A stretch of DNA of 63,451 nt from SAR202 cluster bacterium (GCA_016872385.1 VGZV01000009.1:1-63451); one strand, 5' to 3'. Shown: positions 42,028-50,753, counted from the first letter of the stretch. Program-made: numbers and translations. Notes: generated by a model from the letters alone, not told the origin.

Positions 42028-45000
42028 ATGAAAAGGAGACTGGCGACCTATCTTCCGCTGGGCGTGCTGGCCGTAGGGCTAGCCCTGGGCCTGTTTGCCA
42101 CTATGATGGCCCTGGGCAATCGGGGCTCTCAGCCCGTGGCTGAGGCGACTTTTGCCGCTTCTCCCACGGTAGCGTCCAACTCTTTGGGATATACCACCTT
42201 TGTGTCCGGCCGCAAGAGCGAGTACCGGATTTCCGGCACGGTATCAGGTGAAACCATCACCACGGCCGATACCATTACCGTGACCTTCCCCACTGGCACC
42301 ACGGTGCCTAGCAGCTTCTCCAGCACCTGTAACTGTATCTCCGTGGGTGACGGCGGCAACACGCCTGACCCCTGGGCTACCACTGTAACGGTGTCTGGCC
42401 AGGCGGTTACCATTACGGTGCCTGCTCTGATTGAGAACGAAGCTTCTGCTGGCACCGCCAACAACACCCTGGAGGTGGGTGACACCTTCCTTATTGTCTT
42501 CGGCGGCGAGCTTAGCGCCTTTGTCGCGGATGCAGGGATTACCACCCTGGACCTGAACACTGTGTCCCAGGGTTTTCTTGCCCGCAAGACCACCAACACC
42601 CTGACCATTCAGCATAACTCTTTATCGGCAGTGACCTCGGCCAACTTCACCGTGCAGCGGACCGAAGTGGTGGCCAGCCCCCGCACCGCGGGCGACCTGG
42701 CTGAATATTCCTTCACCTTCACCGTCACGGGCAACCTGCCCGCCAACACTGGCGAGATCCGGCTGACCTTTGACAAGGACGTGCAAATCCCGGCCAGCAT
42801 CAACCGCAGCAACGTCATGATGCAGGCCAACGTCCTGTCGGGCGTGCCCGGCGGCGATGGGTCTGACCTGATTTCCACCACCGGCGCTAACCAGGTGGTG
42901 CCCTTGGCCTTTGACCCCACCACTGAAATTGACACCACCGACCCGGAGCGCAAGATCCTGATCCTGAAGGTTCCGGACATGAACACCGGCACCTCAACCG
43001 AGTCTCGCGGCGTGGGCGCTCAGGGTATTGGCGCTTACACAGGCACCGGCTTCTCGTCTTCCCTGCCGCGCACCACGGTTACGGTGACCTTCACCACCGG
43101 CGCGGGCCTTGTGAACGCCAAGTTTGAAGACTTGACCAGCGGGTTCAGCATTTCTGCCAAGGCTTCGGCTGGCAGCACTACCGAGCTGGTGGACAGCGGC
43201 GCTTCCCACAACACCATCATTCAGCGCCGCATCTTCGTCAGCACCACCGATGGCGAGCGGGGCAGCAAGCTGACGATTACCGGCAAGGGTTTCCGCACCG
43301 GCACCACCGTTACCATCTGGCTGGATGACCCCGGCGGCACCCCTGACAACATACGCGAGGCTACCGAGAGCGACTTGGTGACGGTAACGGCGGCTTCAGA
43401 CAACACGTTCACCGCTACCTTCACTGTCACCAACCCGCCCTTCAAGCCCGGCGCCAAGAACTACTTGGCGGCTATAGACGGTCGCGGCAATGTTGCTCCG
43501 TACAGCCAGGTTACTGCTGCCAAGTATGAACTGCGTGGCGGAGTGACCGTGACGCCCACCACCTTGAAAGTGGGCGACACCATGACCATTCAGCTGAAGG
43601 ACTTTGACGCCAGCGTCAACGTCGCCAGCACTACCGCGCTGTCTGGATACACGGCCAAGCCCTACTTCCGCTTGGGCGGCGTAGACCTCGACCTGTCCAG
43701 CAGCTCCGGCACTACCACCAACACTCAGGGTGAGGCAACCTTTACGGCCACGGTGCCCAACCGCGTGCCGCTGGGCGTCCAGTCCCTGGAAACTCAGTTT
43801 GCCTGCTGCGCGGGGGGCGCCGGTTCGTCCACCACCATCCGCCGGTTCAACCTGACTATCGGGGGCGCTGTCCTGATTCTGACGCCTGAGAAGGTCGTGC
43901 CCAACCAGACCCTGAACATCGTGGGCAACGACTTTACTACCAGCGACATCGCCACTGGCGTGACCATTAACGCGGCCGCTTCTGGCAGCTGCACTCAGGC
44001 CGGGAATATCACCATCCAGGGCATTGCAATTGCCACCAGCAAGATTAACGAAGGCGCCAAGATTGACGTGGCGGCTGGCGGCAACTGGTCGGCTTCCCTC
44101 CTTATCCCGGTGAACAGCACCACTACCACGCCCGGCACTTACGATCTGAAGGTTACCGACTGCATGGGCCGTGAGGGCGTGGCCAAGCTGACCATTGCCC
44201 CCAGGACCATCACCCTGACCCCCAAGGAAGGTCAGGTGGGCACCCCGGTTAACATTGCTGGCACTGGTTTCCCTGCCAAGAACGACCGCACCAACGCCGT
44301 GGTCACCTCCGTGACTGTGACCTATGACGCCAGCGGTGGCAACACCAGCAGCGTCTCGATCCAGCCCGATGCGTCCGGCAATATCGCCGGTACCCTGAAC
44401 GTGCCCACCAACGCCATTATTCCGTCCACCAACACCGTTAAGACGGAGTTCACGGCCAAGGACGACAGCACGGTCGTGGTCAACACTGTGACCCACGACG
44501 TGCCTCGGGCTGGTCTGTCCATCAGCCCCAACACCGGCGTGCCCGGTACTAAGGTGACAGCCAAGATTGAGGGTGCCAAGGCATTCACCACCATCACCAG
44601 CGCGCTCATCGGTGCGAACCTGGATGTCAAGCCCGCTCCCACGCCGTTCACCAACGGCATCGGGAACGTAACCTTTGACTTCATCGTCCCGCAAATGGAA
44701 GTGGGCGTGCAGAACTTGGAGATCAAGATCGGATCCACCACGTCCAGCGCGGCCTTCACGGTGCAGGCTGCCACGGCGGTCACGCCGCCCTCTTCGTCTT
44801 CGGTGGGCGACGCTCTGAGCAAGCCGTTGGGCTCGAACCTGGAACGGGCCTTCCACTTCAACAACCAGACCAAGACCTGGAGCTTCTTCGACCCGCGGCC
44901 GGAGTTCGGTGCCGCCAACTCCCTGGCTAACGTCACTAGCGGACAGGTGTACTGGATCAAAATCGGCAACGACACGACCATCACCTTCTGCGGGCACTCC

Positions 45001-45042
45001 TCCACGTCCCTGTACAAGGGCTGGAACCAGGTGCCCTGCTAG
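42028..45042 (+). CDS. large secreted surface protein with TIG-like domains
   Basis: 1004 aa from ATG 42028. A signal/membrane segment (LPLGVLAVGLALGLFATMM) is followed by two beta-rich regions (residues about 40-390) and then five TIG/IPT-like domains starting near 400 (TDGERGSKLTITGKGF), 505 (TPTTLKVGDTMTIQL), 612 (TPEKVVPNQTLNIVGNDF), 726 (LTPKEGQVGTPVNIAGTGF) and 828 (SPNTGVPGTKVTAKIEG). The last 65 residues (AFHFNNQTKTWSFFDP, YWIKIGND, YKGWNQVPC) share the module of the 33517 gene. Size, Thr/Ala/Gly content and long leader suggest a major cell-surface (S-layer-like) protein; this is inference. Confidence 0.8.
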   Translation: MKRRLATYLPLGVLAVGLALGLFATMMALGNRGSQPVAEATFAASPTVASNSLGYTTFVSGRKSEYRISGTVSGETITTADTITVTFPTGTTVPSSFSSTCNCISVGDGGNTPDPWATTVTVSGQAVTITVPALIENEASAGTANNTLEVGDTFLIVFGGELSAFVADAGITTLDLNTVSQGFLARKTTNTLTIQHNSLSAVTSANFTVQRTEVVASPRTAGDLAEYSFTFTVTGNLPANTGEIRLTFDKDVQIPASINRSNVMMQANVLSGVPGGDGSDLISTTGANQVVPLAFDPTTEIDTTDPERKILILKVPDMNTGTSTESRGVGAQGIGAYTGTGFSSSLPRTTVTVTFTTGAGLVNAKFEDLTSGFSISAKASAGSTTELVDSGASHNTIIQRRIFVSTTDGERGSKLTITGKGFRTGTTVTIWLDDPGGTPDNIREATESDLVTVTAASDNTFTATFTVTNPPFKPGAKNYLAAIDGRGNVAPYSQVTAAKYELRGGVTVTPTTLKVGDTMTIQLKDFDASVNVASTTALSGYTAKPYFRLGGVDLDLSSSSGTTTNTQGEATFTATVPNRVPLGVQSLETQFACCAGGAGSSTTIRRFNLTIGGAVLILTPEKVVPNQTLNIVGNDFTTSDIATGVTINAAASGSCTQAGNITIQGIAIATSKINEGAKIDVAAGGNWSASLLIPVNSTTTTPGTYDLKVTDCMGREGVAKLTIAPRTITLTPKEGQVGTPVNIAGTGFPAKNDRTNAVVTSVTVTYDASGGNTSSVSIQPDASGNIAGTLNVPTNAIIPSTNTVKTEFTAKDDSTVVVNTVTHDVPRAGLSISPNTGVPGTKVTAKIEGAKAFTTITSALIGANLDVKPAPTPFTNGIGNVTFDFIVPQMEVGVQNLEIKIGSTTSSAAFTVQAATAVTPPSSSSVGDALSKPLGSNLERAFHFNNQTKTWSFFDPRPEFGAANSLANVTSGQVYWIKIGNDTTITFCGHSSTSLYKGWNQVPC

Positions 45043-45080
45043 GCGCACAAGCCAGGTTTAACCCGGACCCAGGCTCTTAT

Positions 45081-45110
45081 GGGGCCGCTGCCCATAGCGG
45101 TGGCGGCCCC
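45081..45110 (+). terminator. hairpin between the surface-protein and collagen-like genes
   Basis: GGGGCCGC (45081-45088) and GCGGCCCC (45103-45110), followed by TTACTCT. An 8-bp GC-only stem. It may terminate most transcripts of the large surface gene and let a fraction run into the next gene. Confidence 0.55.
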
Positions 45111-45137
45111 TTACTCTAGAATCCTTAGGGAGGAATA

Positions 45138-45788
45138 ATGGCCAAAGTGAGAATCATGGTGTGGTTGGCAGTGCTGGCGCTGGCCTTGGCGTTGCCTACG
45201 GCCATCTATGCCCAGCCCGCACCCCCTCACATCTTTACCGGCACCGCCATGGTGGACGGCAAAGCCGCCGCCGATGGCACGCTGGTCACGGCCTCGGTGG
45301 CCGGGACTGCTGTCGCCAAGGCCTCCGCCGCGGTTGCTGGCGGGAAGTACACTATTTTGGTAGAACAGCCCGAAGGCTCGGCCTTCGCTGGCAAGACTGT
45401 CAAGTTCAAGATTGGCTCCAGCGACGCTTCCCAGTCGGCTACGTGGGAACAGGGCGGCGCTTCGGTGCTTAACCTGACGGCGACCACTGCTCCGCCTACG
45501 GCGACGCCGCGGCCGCCCACCGCGACGCCGGTGCCGCCCACCGCGACGCCGCGGCCTGCGCCTACCGGCGTTCCCGGGGCTATAGGACCTGCTGGCCCCG
45601 CTGGCCCCAAGGGTGATGCAGGCGCTGCCGGTGCGCACGGCCCTGCCGGCCCTGCCGGCCCTGCCGGTGCGCAAGGCCCTGCTGGCGGCGGCACTCTGGG
45701 CATCATTGCCCTAATCATCGCCATCATCGCCATCATTGGCGTCGGTGTGGCGCTGACTCGGAAGCCCAAGCCTGCGACCAACCAGTAA
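45138..45788 (+). CDS. membrane-anchored collagen-like surface protein
   Basis: 216 aa, GGAGGAATA before the ATG. Order: signal peptide (LALALALPTAIYA-like), one PHIF-type beta domain (PHIFTGTAMVDGKAAADGTL), a Pro-Thr linker (PTATPRPPTATPVPPTATPR), about 12 Gly-X-Y triplets (GPAGPAGPKGDAGAAGAHGP and on), and a C-terminal transmembrane helix (IIALIIAIIAIIGVGVALT) with a basic tail. Bacterial collagen-like stalks form triple helices; this would hold the beta domain away from the membrane. Confidence 0.82.
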   Translation: MAKVRIMVWLAVLALALALPTAIYAQPAPPHIFTGTAMVDGKAAADGTLVTASVAGTAVAKASAAVAGGKYTILVEQPEGSAFAGKTVKFKIGSSDASQSATWEQGGASVLNLTATTAPPTATPRPPTATPVPPTATPRPAPTGVPGAIGPAGPAGPKGDAGAAGAHGPAGPAGPAGAQGPAGGGTLGIIALIIAIIAIIGVGVALTRKPKPATNQ

Positions 45789-45820
45789 GTAAATACTGGC
45801 CAGGTTTTCAGGCGATGCGA

Positions 45821-45852
45821 AGCGGGCATCCTTCTATAAGAGGGTGCCCGCT
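45821..45852 (+). terminator. terminator after the collagen-like gene
   Basis: AGCGGGCA (45821-45828) pairs with TGCCCGCT (45845-45852), with additional inner CC/GG pairing, then AACATTTGT. Located 33 bases after the stop codon. Confidence 0.65.
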
Positions 45853-45928
45853 AACATTTGTCCTGGGATGCTGTGTCCCTGTTCGGAATGGGGAGGCTCT
45901 CTTGAAAACCGCGGGGGCGCAGGGGGCG

Positions 45929-46028
45929 TAGCCCTCGCCGGGGCTAGGGTGTCCCCAGAAATGACCCTTCTTCCCCACACCCCCTTACCCGTAAAATGGA
46001 AGAGGGGGAACAGAAGGGGCGAGGGCTA
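45929..46028. repeat. 100-bp inverted-repeat segment
   Basis: TAGCCCTCGCC (45929-45939) and GGCGAGGGCTA (46018-46028) are perfect inverted ends around a noncoding interior. It may be another small element. The remainder of the gap up to the gene at 46123 shows nothing. Confidence 0.5.
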
Positions 46029-46122
46029 AAAGGGTGCGTACCGAGGGGCGGTTTACACGTTCAAGTGGTTGATTTCACTGGAGCCAAATGGGGAGAGTAA
46101 CTTTGACTGTTGTTTAGGGGCG

Positions 46123-47265
46123 TCAGCCGTGCCGCTGGGCCCTCAAGGCAGTAGAAGAGACATCAGCCCGGAACAGAGACTCCGGTATGGCTTGGAACAT
46201 GGGCTGAAAACCCTCTGGGACTGGCACATCGTCCAGAGTGCAGAATTTGTCCTGGTCACGGCGGCCCGCCACCAGGAACCGGCACCCCAGGGCCCACATT
46301 TGCGCCAGGGCGGCCAGCATGGCCGTCTGGTCATTCCCATAGTAGCGCGGTTCCACCAGGCGCACGGCTGTATCCCAGCCAATGACAAAGGCGCATCCCG
46401 GAAACAGGGCCGCTTTTTTGCGGAACGTTTCTGCCCTGGTCAACAGCACCCGGTGCATTCCGGCGAACTGGCCCAACCGCAGTTGCACCTCCGCCAATTC
46501 CAAAGGGGGCTTGTCCACGTTTACCACGGAAAGCTCAAAGGCTACTGGCTGTCCCAGCAAAGACTGGGCGGCCTGGGCCAGTTGCAAGTGCCCGTAATGC
46601 AGAGGGTTGAAGGAGCCGGGGAGCAGCGCTGGGACCGGCAAAGGCTCGTCAATCAAATACCGGCCGTCGGCCTCCGCTGAAATGGCGTTGATATCCCCCG
46701 ATACCAGCCGATGTACTGGGTGGAGATGCGCCTGATGCTCTTCTTGGACTGCTTCGGAATCAATCAACTTTAAGTCCAAGTCAGGTTCCAATGCACAGGC
46801 CTTGCCCAAAGCATGGATTAGCAGCCGGCTGACCACTTCCTCCTCGCCCGCGCGGTCCCGCAAACCCTTGGCCAGGGTCAGGCTGTAAGATGACACTCCC
46901 TTCTGGTCCCAGGCGGCAATGCAGCAACGGTGGTCGCCGCGCTTGGGCCGGTCCGTGACAATGGTGGCGGTGCAGGCCAGTCCCACCACTGGATAACCAT
47001 CCCCCCGGAGGGAAGTCCCCCGCTGGTAGGCGGCCCGGGCCATTGCTTTGGCAGTGCTGGGCGACACGTACTGAGCTGGCTCGTTCCCCAAAAAGTCCAC
47101 CATAGACCGCTGGCTATAGGGCACCAGCCCTTCCAGCAACGTGCGGGATGCGCCAGGAACGTCCAGCAGCCAGGCTAGCCCCTGGCCGCCAGCTCCTGCC
47201 ACCACCACCACTGCTTTGTGGGGCGTATCGTGAATTCTTTTCAGCAGCTCATGGGCGGTATTCAT
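46123..47265 (-). CDS. PncC/CinA-C-like domain fused to a NadD-like nucleotidyltransferase
   Basis: 380 aa from ATG 47265 (AGAGG upstream; GTG 47289 overlapping the preceding stop is an alternative). Residues 1-160 resemble CinA C-terminal/PncC nicotinamide-nucleotide amidase (VVAGAGGQGLAWLLDVPGAS, GLVPYSQRSMVDFLG, STAKAMARAAYQRG), although the usual ESCTGG is changed to VAGAGGQ. The C-terminal half is a cytidylyl/adenylyltransferase: LLPGSFNPLHYGHLQLAQ (HxGH) and ADVSSTALR (SSTxxR). Together they could salvage NMN to NaMN and then NaAD, inferred from families. Confidence 0.75.
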   Translation of the reverse strand: MNTAHELLKRIHDTPHKAVVVVAGAGGQGLAWLLDVPGASRTLLEGLVPYSQRSMVDFLGNEPAQYVSPSTAKAMARAAYQRGTSLRGDGYPVVGLACTATIVTDRPKRGDHRCCIAAWDQKGVSSYSLTLAKGLRDRAGEEEVVSRLLIHALGKACALEPDLDLKLIDSEAVQEEHQAHLHPVHRLVSGDINAISAEADGRYLIDEPLPVPALLPGSFNPLHYGHLQLAQAAQSLLGQPVAFELSVVNVDKPPLELAEVQLRLGQFAGMHRVLLTRAETFRKKAALFPGCAFVIGWDTAVRLVEPRYYGNDQTAMLAALAQMWALGCRFLVAGRRDQDKFCTLDDVPVPEGFQPMFQAIPESLFRADVSSTALRAQRHG

Positions 47266-47285
47266 GGGTTTTGTCCTCTTGGCCG

Positions 47286-47864
47286 TCACGCCGAGTAGTT
47301 AATGTCCCCCATGCGCTGCAAGGAAGCAGCCATCTCTCCGGCCAGCTTTTGCTCCCACTCCTCCGCCCAGGCAGGGGGCAGCATGCGGCGGGCATTGCGC
47401 CACCATAACGGTTCTCCCTGATCAAGAACGTCGCCTTCCAGCACTTCTGCCAGGAAGCAGGTCATGTCTCCGCCATCCATTGCGTTGACCACGCGGCAGT
47501 CCAGATATCCCCAGCATTCGGTCAGTATGGGGCTGCCAGAAGCGCCGGTGCGACGGGCCACGCCGGCCAACTTGTCTTGATGCCGGCCAGACACGAATCC
47601 AAAGGCTTTGACCAGGTGGAGTTGGTCTTGCCGGAGGAAGTTTACCGCAAACACCAGGCTTTTCTGAATAAGTTGATGGCTGTAGTTGCCCTTGTAAATC
47701 TGGATCACGATGCGTGGCCGTGCCGGTACGATGGAAGCTGCGGCGATGGAAACGGCAATTTGGGCGTTGGTCTTGTCTTGCCAGCGGGTAGTAACGGAGG
47801 CCAGTGGCGCCCACAACCGGCCCATTAACGGGGCGATGCGGCCGGGGTCTGCACTGTGGGTCAT
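47286..47864 (-). CDS. flavin reductase-like FMN-binding protein
   Basis: 192 aa. FMN-binding split-barrel features: ASVTTRWQDKTNAQIAVSIA, SIVPARPRIVIQIYKGNYSH, SLVFAVNFLRQDQLHLVKAF and CRVVNAMDGGDMTCFLAEV. It is the upstream partner of the fusion gene and overlaps its GTG. Family members reduce flavin or bind heme/FMN; the reaction here is not known. Confidence 0.82.
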   Translation of the reverse strand: MTHSADPGRIAPLMGRLWAPLASVTTRWQDKTNAQIAVSIAAASIVPARPRIVIQIYKGNYSHQLIQKSLVFAVNFLRQDQLHLVKAFGFVSGRHQDKLAGVARRTGASGSPILTECWGYLDCRVVNAMDGGDMTCFLAEVLEGDVLDQGEPLWWRNARRMLPPAWAEEWEQKLAGEMAASLQRMGDINYSA

Positions 47865-48098
47865 GGCATCGGGCGTCTGCTTTCAGAAAGTGGCTGCTGT
47901 TGCACCCGGATTGCTCGGGCTTAACGCAAGGGTACAAATACCCAAATGTATTGGAGACTGGCTGGCAGTTTAACACTCAAGTTTCAACTAGTCTAGAATT
48001 TGTTCACATTCTGTTCACACAAAGCATGTTGTGCGTATGTTACCGTTTTTGCGTATTGAGCAGTCCCATTCTGTTCCGCCGACGGGGAGGCATGAGCT

Positions 48099-48425
48099 AT
48101 GACCCGTGGCCGCCGGACCAATTTGGCGATTGATCTTACTCCGGAGGAGCGCAAAACTCTGGAGAGCTGGCAGCGCTCTACGACCATTCAGGCGGGCCGT
48201 GCCCGCCGCGGCAGAATCATTTTGATGCTGTCAGACGGTATATCAGTTACGGAGATTGCTTACGCCGTGGGAATCCGGCGTCGCTTTGTCTATAAGTGGG
48301 CCAAGCGCTTTACTGAGCTGGGTGTTCCAGGGTTGACCGATAAACAGGGCCGTGGCAGGCCGCCAGAACCAGAATGTGAGGGCCTCTGGCAACCTGGTAA
48401 TTCGAAAGACCTGGCAATGCTCTAA
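48099..48425 (+). pseudogene. IS630-type transposase N-terminal fragment
   Basis: 108 aa. LTPEERKTLESWQRSTTIQA, RGRIILMLSDGISVTEIAYA (helix-turn-helix) and RFTELGVPGLTDKQGRGRPP match the DNA-binding start of IS630-family transposases. It then diverges and stops; no DDE catalytic part follows. It is either a decayed IS remnant or a retained HTH protein. A GAGG lies 9 bases before the ATG. Confidence 0.7.
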
Positions 48426-48508
48426 ATTAGAGGCTGGGATCAACTTTTTGCGTTAGCCATCTCCCGATTGCCGTATCGGCTGGATAGCTGGGAGAGGTAT
48501 ATACACCT

Positions 48509-48667
48509 GTGGGCTATGTTTTGCTGGTAGTGGCTGGGCTTGTGGCTGGAGGTTTCGCCACGACGCTGGTCATTGAGAGGTTGCCCTATAAATTGCTCCC
48601 ACCCGTGGCTGTGCTTATGTCTGTAACCTGCTTAGCTGCGGTGTTGACTCAATTCCGCCGCCGTTGA
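48509..48667 (+). CDS. small two-helix membrane protein (52 aa)
   Basis: GTG start with GGGAGAGG 12 bases upstream. MGYVLLVVAGLVAGGFATTL is a membrane helix, followed by VIERLPYKLLPP and a second helix AVLMSVTCLAAVLTQ, ending RRR (positive inside). It fills much of the gap between the transposase fragment and the next surface gene. Homology unknown; coding status uncertain. Confidence 0.4.
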   Translation: MGYVLLVVAGLVAGGFATTLVIERLPYKLLPPVAVLMSVTCLAAVLTQFRRR

Positions 48668-48821
48668 CCTCCCCAAAAGTTCCGCAGAATCAGTTGGCCT
48701 GCGCCTTGCGAATCCGGCTGTTTATGTTGCAGGATAAAGTACGGCAGACCTTCCGCAGGATTCAAAAAATGGATGTGGCTGCCGCCTACATACAGAGGCA
48801 TAGATTCAGGAGGTGGCGGCG

Positions 48822-49373
48822 TTGCGGCGCTTCGGATACCTGGCGTTGGTTGTAATCATGGCGGCCACGGCGTTTGGCGCTTTGGGTGCAGGTCCAGAGC
48901 CGGGAGTGCCGCCGCGCCCCTACTTTCCTGATTTCTATTCCGGTAATGTGGTTGTGTCCGGCGGCGCCAGCTTGGCGGGCGTTAGCCTGGTGATTTGTAT
49001 TGACGATTGCGCGACGGTCTTTACCACGGGGCCGGTTAGTCTGGATGCTCAGGGCAAGTTTGACCGGATTGCCATAAGTCCCAAGGACGAGGCCCTGGTA
49101 GGTCATCCCATCTCTTTCTTCCTGCAGAACCAGTACGGGCGCATCAAGGCAAGGGAGGCCCCCATTTTTGAAGGGGCGTTGAACTTGCGCAATGTGACGC
49201 TGAACTTTAAGGACCCTCTGCCCAGTCCGCCCCCGCCGCCCGATCTGCCACAGGTGGGCGATTCCATTATCCCAGTGCTGCCGAAGATAGCTGCTGGACT
49301 GGGTCTGCTGCTGGTGGCAGCAGGGCTGGGGCTTCTGGGAGTCCAACGAGTGCGGCGGCCACTGGCGTCCTGA
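48822..49373 (+). CDS. small surface protein with C-terminal membrane anchor
   Basis: 183 aa from TTG 48822, which has AGGAGG 7 bases before it (a GTG at 48813 overlaps that site). Signal peptide RRFGYLALVVIMAATAFGAL; one beta domain (FYSGNVVVSGGASLAGVSLV) related to the PHIF-type domains; a Pro-rich linker (PSPPPPPDLPQ) and a terminal helix AAGLGLLLVAAGLGLLGV with basic tail. Similar plan to the collagen-like protein at 45138 without the collagen stalk. Confidence 0.72.
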   Translation: MRRFGYLALVVIMAATAFGALGAGPEPGVPPRPYFPDFYSGNVVVSGGASLAGVSLVICIDDCATVFTTGPVSLDAQGKFDRIAISPKDEALVGHPISFFLQNQYGRIKAREAPIFEGALNLRNVTLNFKDPLPSPPPPPDLPQVGDSIIPVLPKIAAGLGLLLVAAGLGLLGVQRVRRPLAS

Positions 49374-49401
49374 AGCAAGGGCCTGCCACTTGGGCGACAT
49401 A

Positions 49402-49433
49402 AAACTGAGGGGCGAAAAAATCGCCCCTCAGTT
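49402..49433. terminator. intrinsic terminator, bidirectional
   Basis: AACTGAGGGGCGA, loop of As, TCGCCCCTCAGTT, then CTTAT. A 12-13 bp stem between the surface-protein stop and the convergent MBL-fold gene, with an A-rich loop and T-rich exits. Confidence 0.85.
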
Positions 49434-49434
49434 C

Positions 49435-50088
49435 TTATCCTGCGCTTGCCCTGGCTTGGGGCGCCAGCACCACTACCTTCATGTCCGATGGCACAGTATT
49501 GGCGGTAACGGATAGTCTTGGCTGCGGCTGCTGGGCCTCGTCAGTGCCCATGCGCCGGAGAAAAGGCTCCAAGCCCTGCAATTGGACCTTCACGCTGGGG
49601 GTGTTGTAGTGCATGGGGATTACCAGCTTGGGATCCAGGTTTTGCATCACCTCAAAAAGGCGGTCCATGTCCAGAGTGCAACCGCCGCCCACCGGCAATA
49701 ACAAGACGTCCACCGGGACCAGTTCGTCCACCTGGCGGGTGGTAAGGGGCATGTTAATGTCCCCCAGGTGGCAGATGTTTACTCCGTCAATGGTGATGAC
49801 GTATGCCACGTTGCGCTGCGTCTGGGGCGTTCCAGCCGCCAGAGGGGTCATAATGCCGCGGATGGATACCCCTGAGGCCTGGTATTCGCCCGGCATAGAT
49901 ACTATTCGCGGCTCCCCAGCCACTTCTTGCCAGTTGCTGTGGTTGGGGTGGCTGTTGCTCACGGTGACCACCGTGGCGGGGCGGCTGTCAGGCCGCAAGC
50001 CAACTTCGGCGGGGAAAGGATCAGTCAACACCACCAGGTTATCCGACCGGAGCCGGAAACAGGCATGACCCAGCCAGGTCACTTCCAT
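49435..50088 (-). CDS. MBL-fold metal-dependent hydrolase (UPF0173-like)
   Basis: 217 aa. MEVTWLGHACFRLRSDNLVV, VTVSNSHPNHSNW in place of HxHxDH (the Asp is Asn here), ICHLGDINMPLT and LVIPMHYNTPS. The changed metal site suggests an altered or lost hydrolase centre. It overlaps bioY by 10 bases and is translated with it. Substrate unknown. Confidence 0.82.
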   Translation of the reverse strand: MEVTWLGHACFRLRSDNLVVLTDPFPAEVGLRPDSRPATVVTVSNSHPNHSNWQEVAGEPRIVSMPGEYQASGVSIRGIMTPLAAGTPQTQRNVAYVITIDGVNICHLGDINMPLTTRQVDELVPVDVLLLPVGGGCTLDMDRLFEVMQNLDPKLVIPMHYNTPSVKVQLQGLEPFLRRMGTDEAQQPQPRLSVTANTVPSDMKVVVLAPQARASAG

Positions 50089-50684
50089 GCCGCGTCATCA
50101 CCTCGCCAGCGGCGCGCCGCCGCCCAGGCTGCCGGGAGCAGCAGCGACGCCACGTAAATCTTGACCAGGTCTCCAGGAATGAACGGGTACAAACCGTACT
50201 CCAGGACCTTTTCCCTGGGTACGAAAAAACCGAGCTGCAACAGCCCTGGGATGTAAATAAGGATGTTTCCTATCAGCATTGCCGTTAGCACCCAGGGCTT
50301 GCGGTCCCACCCGCGCTCACACAAAAAGCCCACCACGTAGGCTGCGGGGACAAAGCCGATGATGTAGCCGCCGGAAGCCATGTGCCACACCAGCCCAGAA
50401 TTTCCTCCGGCAAATAAGGGCAGCCACATCCCTTCCAGCAAGTAGAGGAACGCTGCCGCGGCTCCCCGCCGGCTTCCCAGCACAGCGCCGCCCAACAGCA
50501 CCGCCAGTGTCTGGCCCGTGACCGGCACTGGAGTAAATCCCAGGGGCACCGCAATGCGGGCTCCCAGGGCAATGAGCAGGCTGAATCCCAGGACCAGGGC
50601 AATGTCCCTGGCTAACCGAAAGCTTCCCCTGTGGGCAGGGACCAGGAATTCAATAAGGGGGGCCGGAGCAGTGTGGGCTTGCAA
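50079..50684 (-). CDS. bioY: biotin transporter BioY (S component)
   Basis: 201 aa, six predicted helices. It is the biotin-binding subunit of ECF transporters. VPLGFTPVPVTGQTLAVLLG, GSRRGAAAAFLYLLEG, GLVWHMASGGYIIGFVPAAY and GDLVKIYVASLLLPAAW are family blocks. TTG start. No ECF ATPase genes are adjacent. The promoter at 50725-50753 lies just upstream. An MBL-fold gene is translationally coupled downstream. Confidence 0.92.
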   Translation of the reverse strand: MQAHTAPAPLIEFLVPAHRGSFRLARDIALVLGFSLLIALGARIAVPLGFTPVPVTGQTLAVLLGGAVLGSRRGAAAAFLYLLEGMWLPLFAGGNSGLVWHMASGGYIIGFVPAAYVVGFLCERGWDRKPWVLTAMLIGNILIYIPGLLQLGFFVPREKVLEYGLYPFIPGDLVKIYVASLLLPAAWAAARRWRGDDAAWK

Positions 50685-50724
50685 GGTGAGTCAGCATCCT
50701 GTACGGGAACTGAGACTGTGGGTG

Positions 50725-50753
50725 AGTATAATAGTGGGTATGGGGTCAGTCAA
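50725..50753 (-). promoter_or_regulatory. promoter of bioY
   Basis: On the minus strand: TTGACT (50753-50748), 17-base spacer, TATACT (50730-50725), about 41 bases ahead of the bioY start. The same bases contain TATAAT on the plus strand (50727-50732), which could serve hrcA. Confidence 0.55.

Noticed and set aside
48099..48425. Complete insertion sequence around the IS630-type fragment
   Set aside because: No catalytic domain and no terminal inverted repeats were found on either side.
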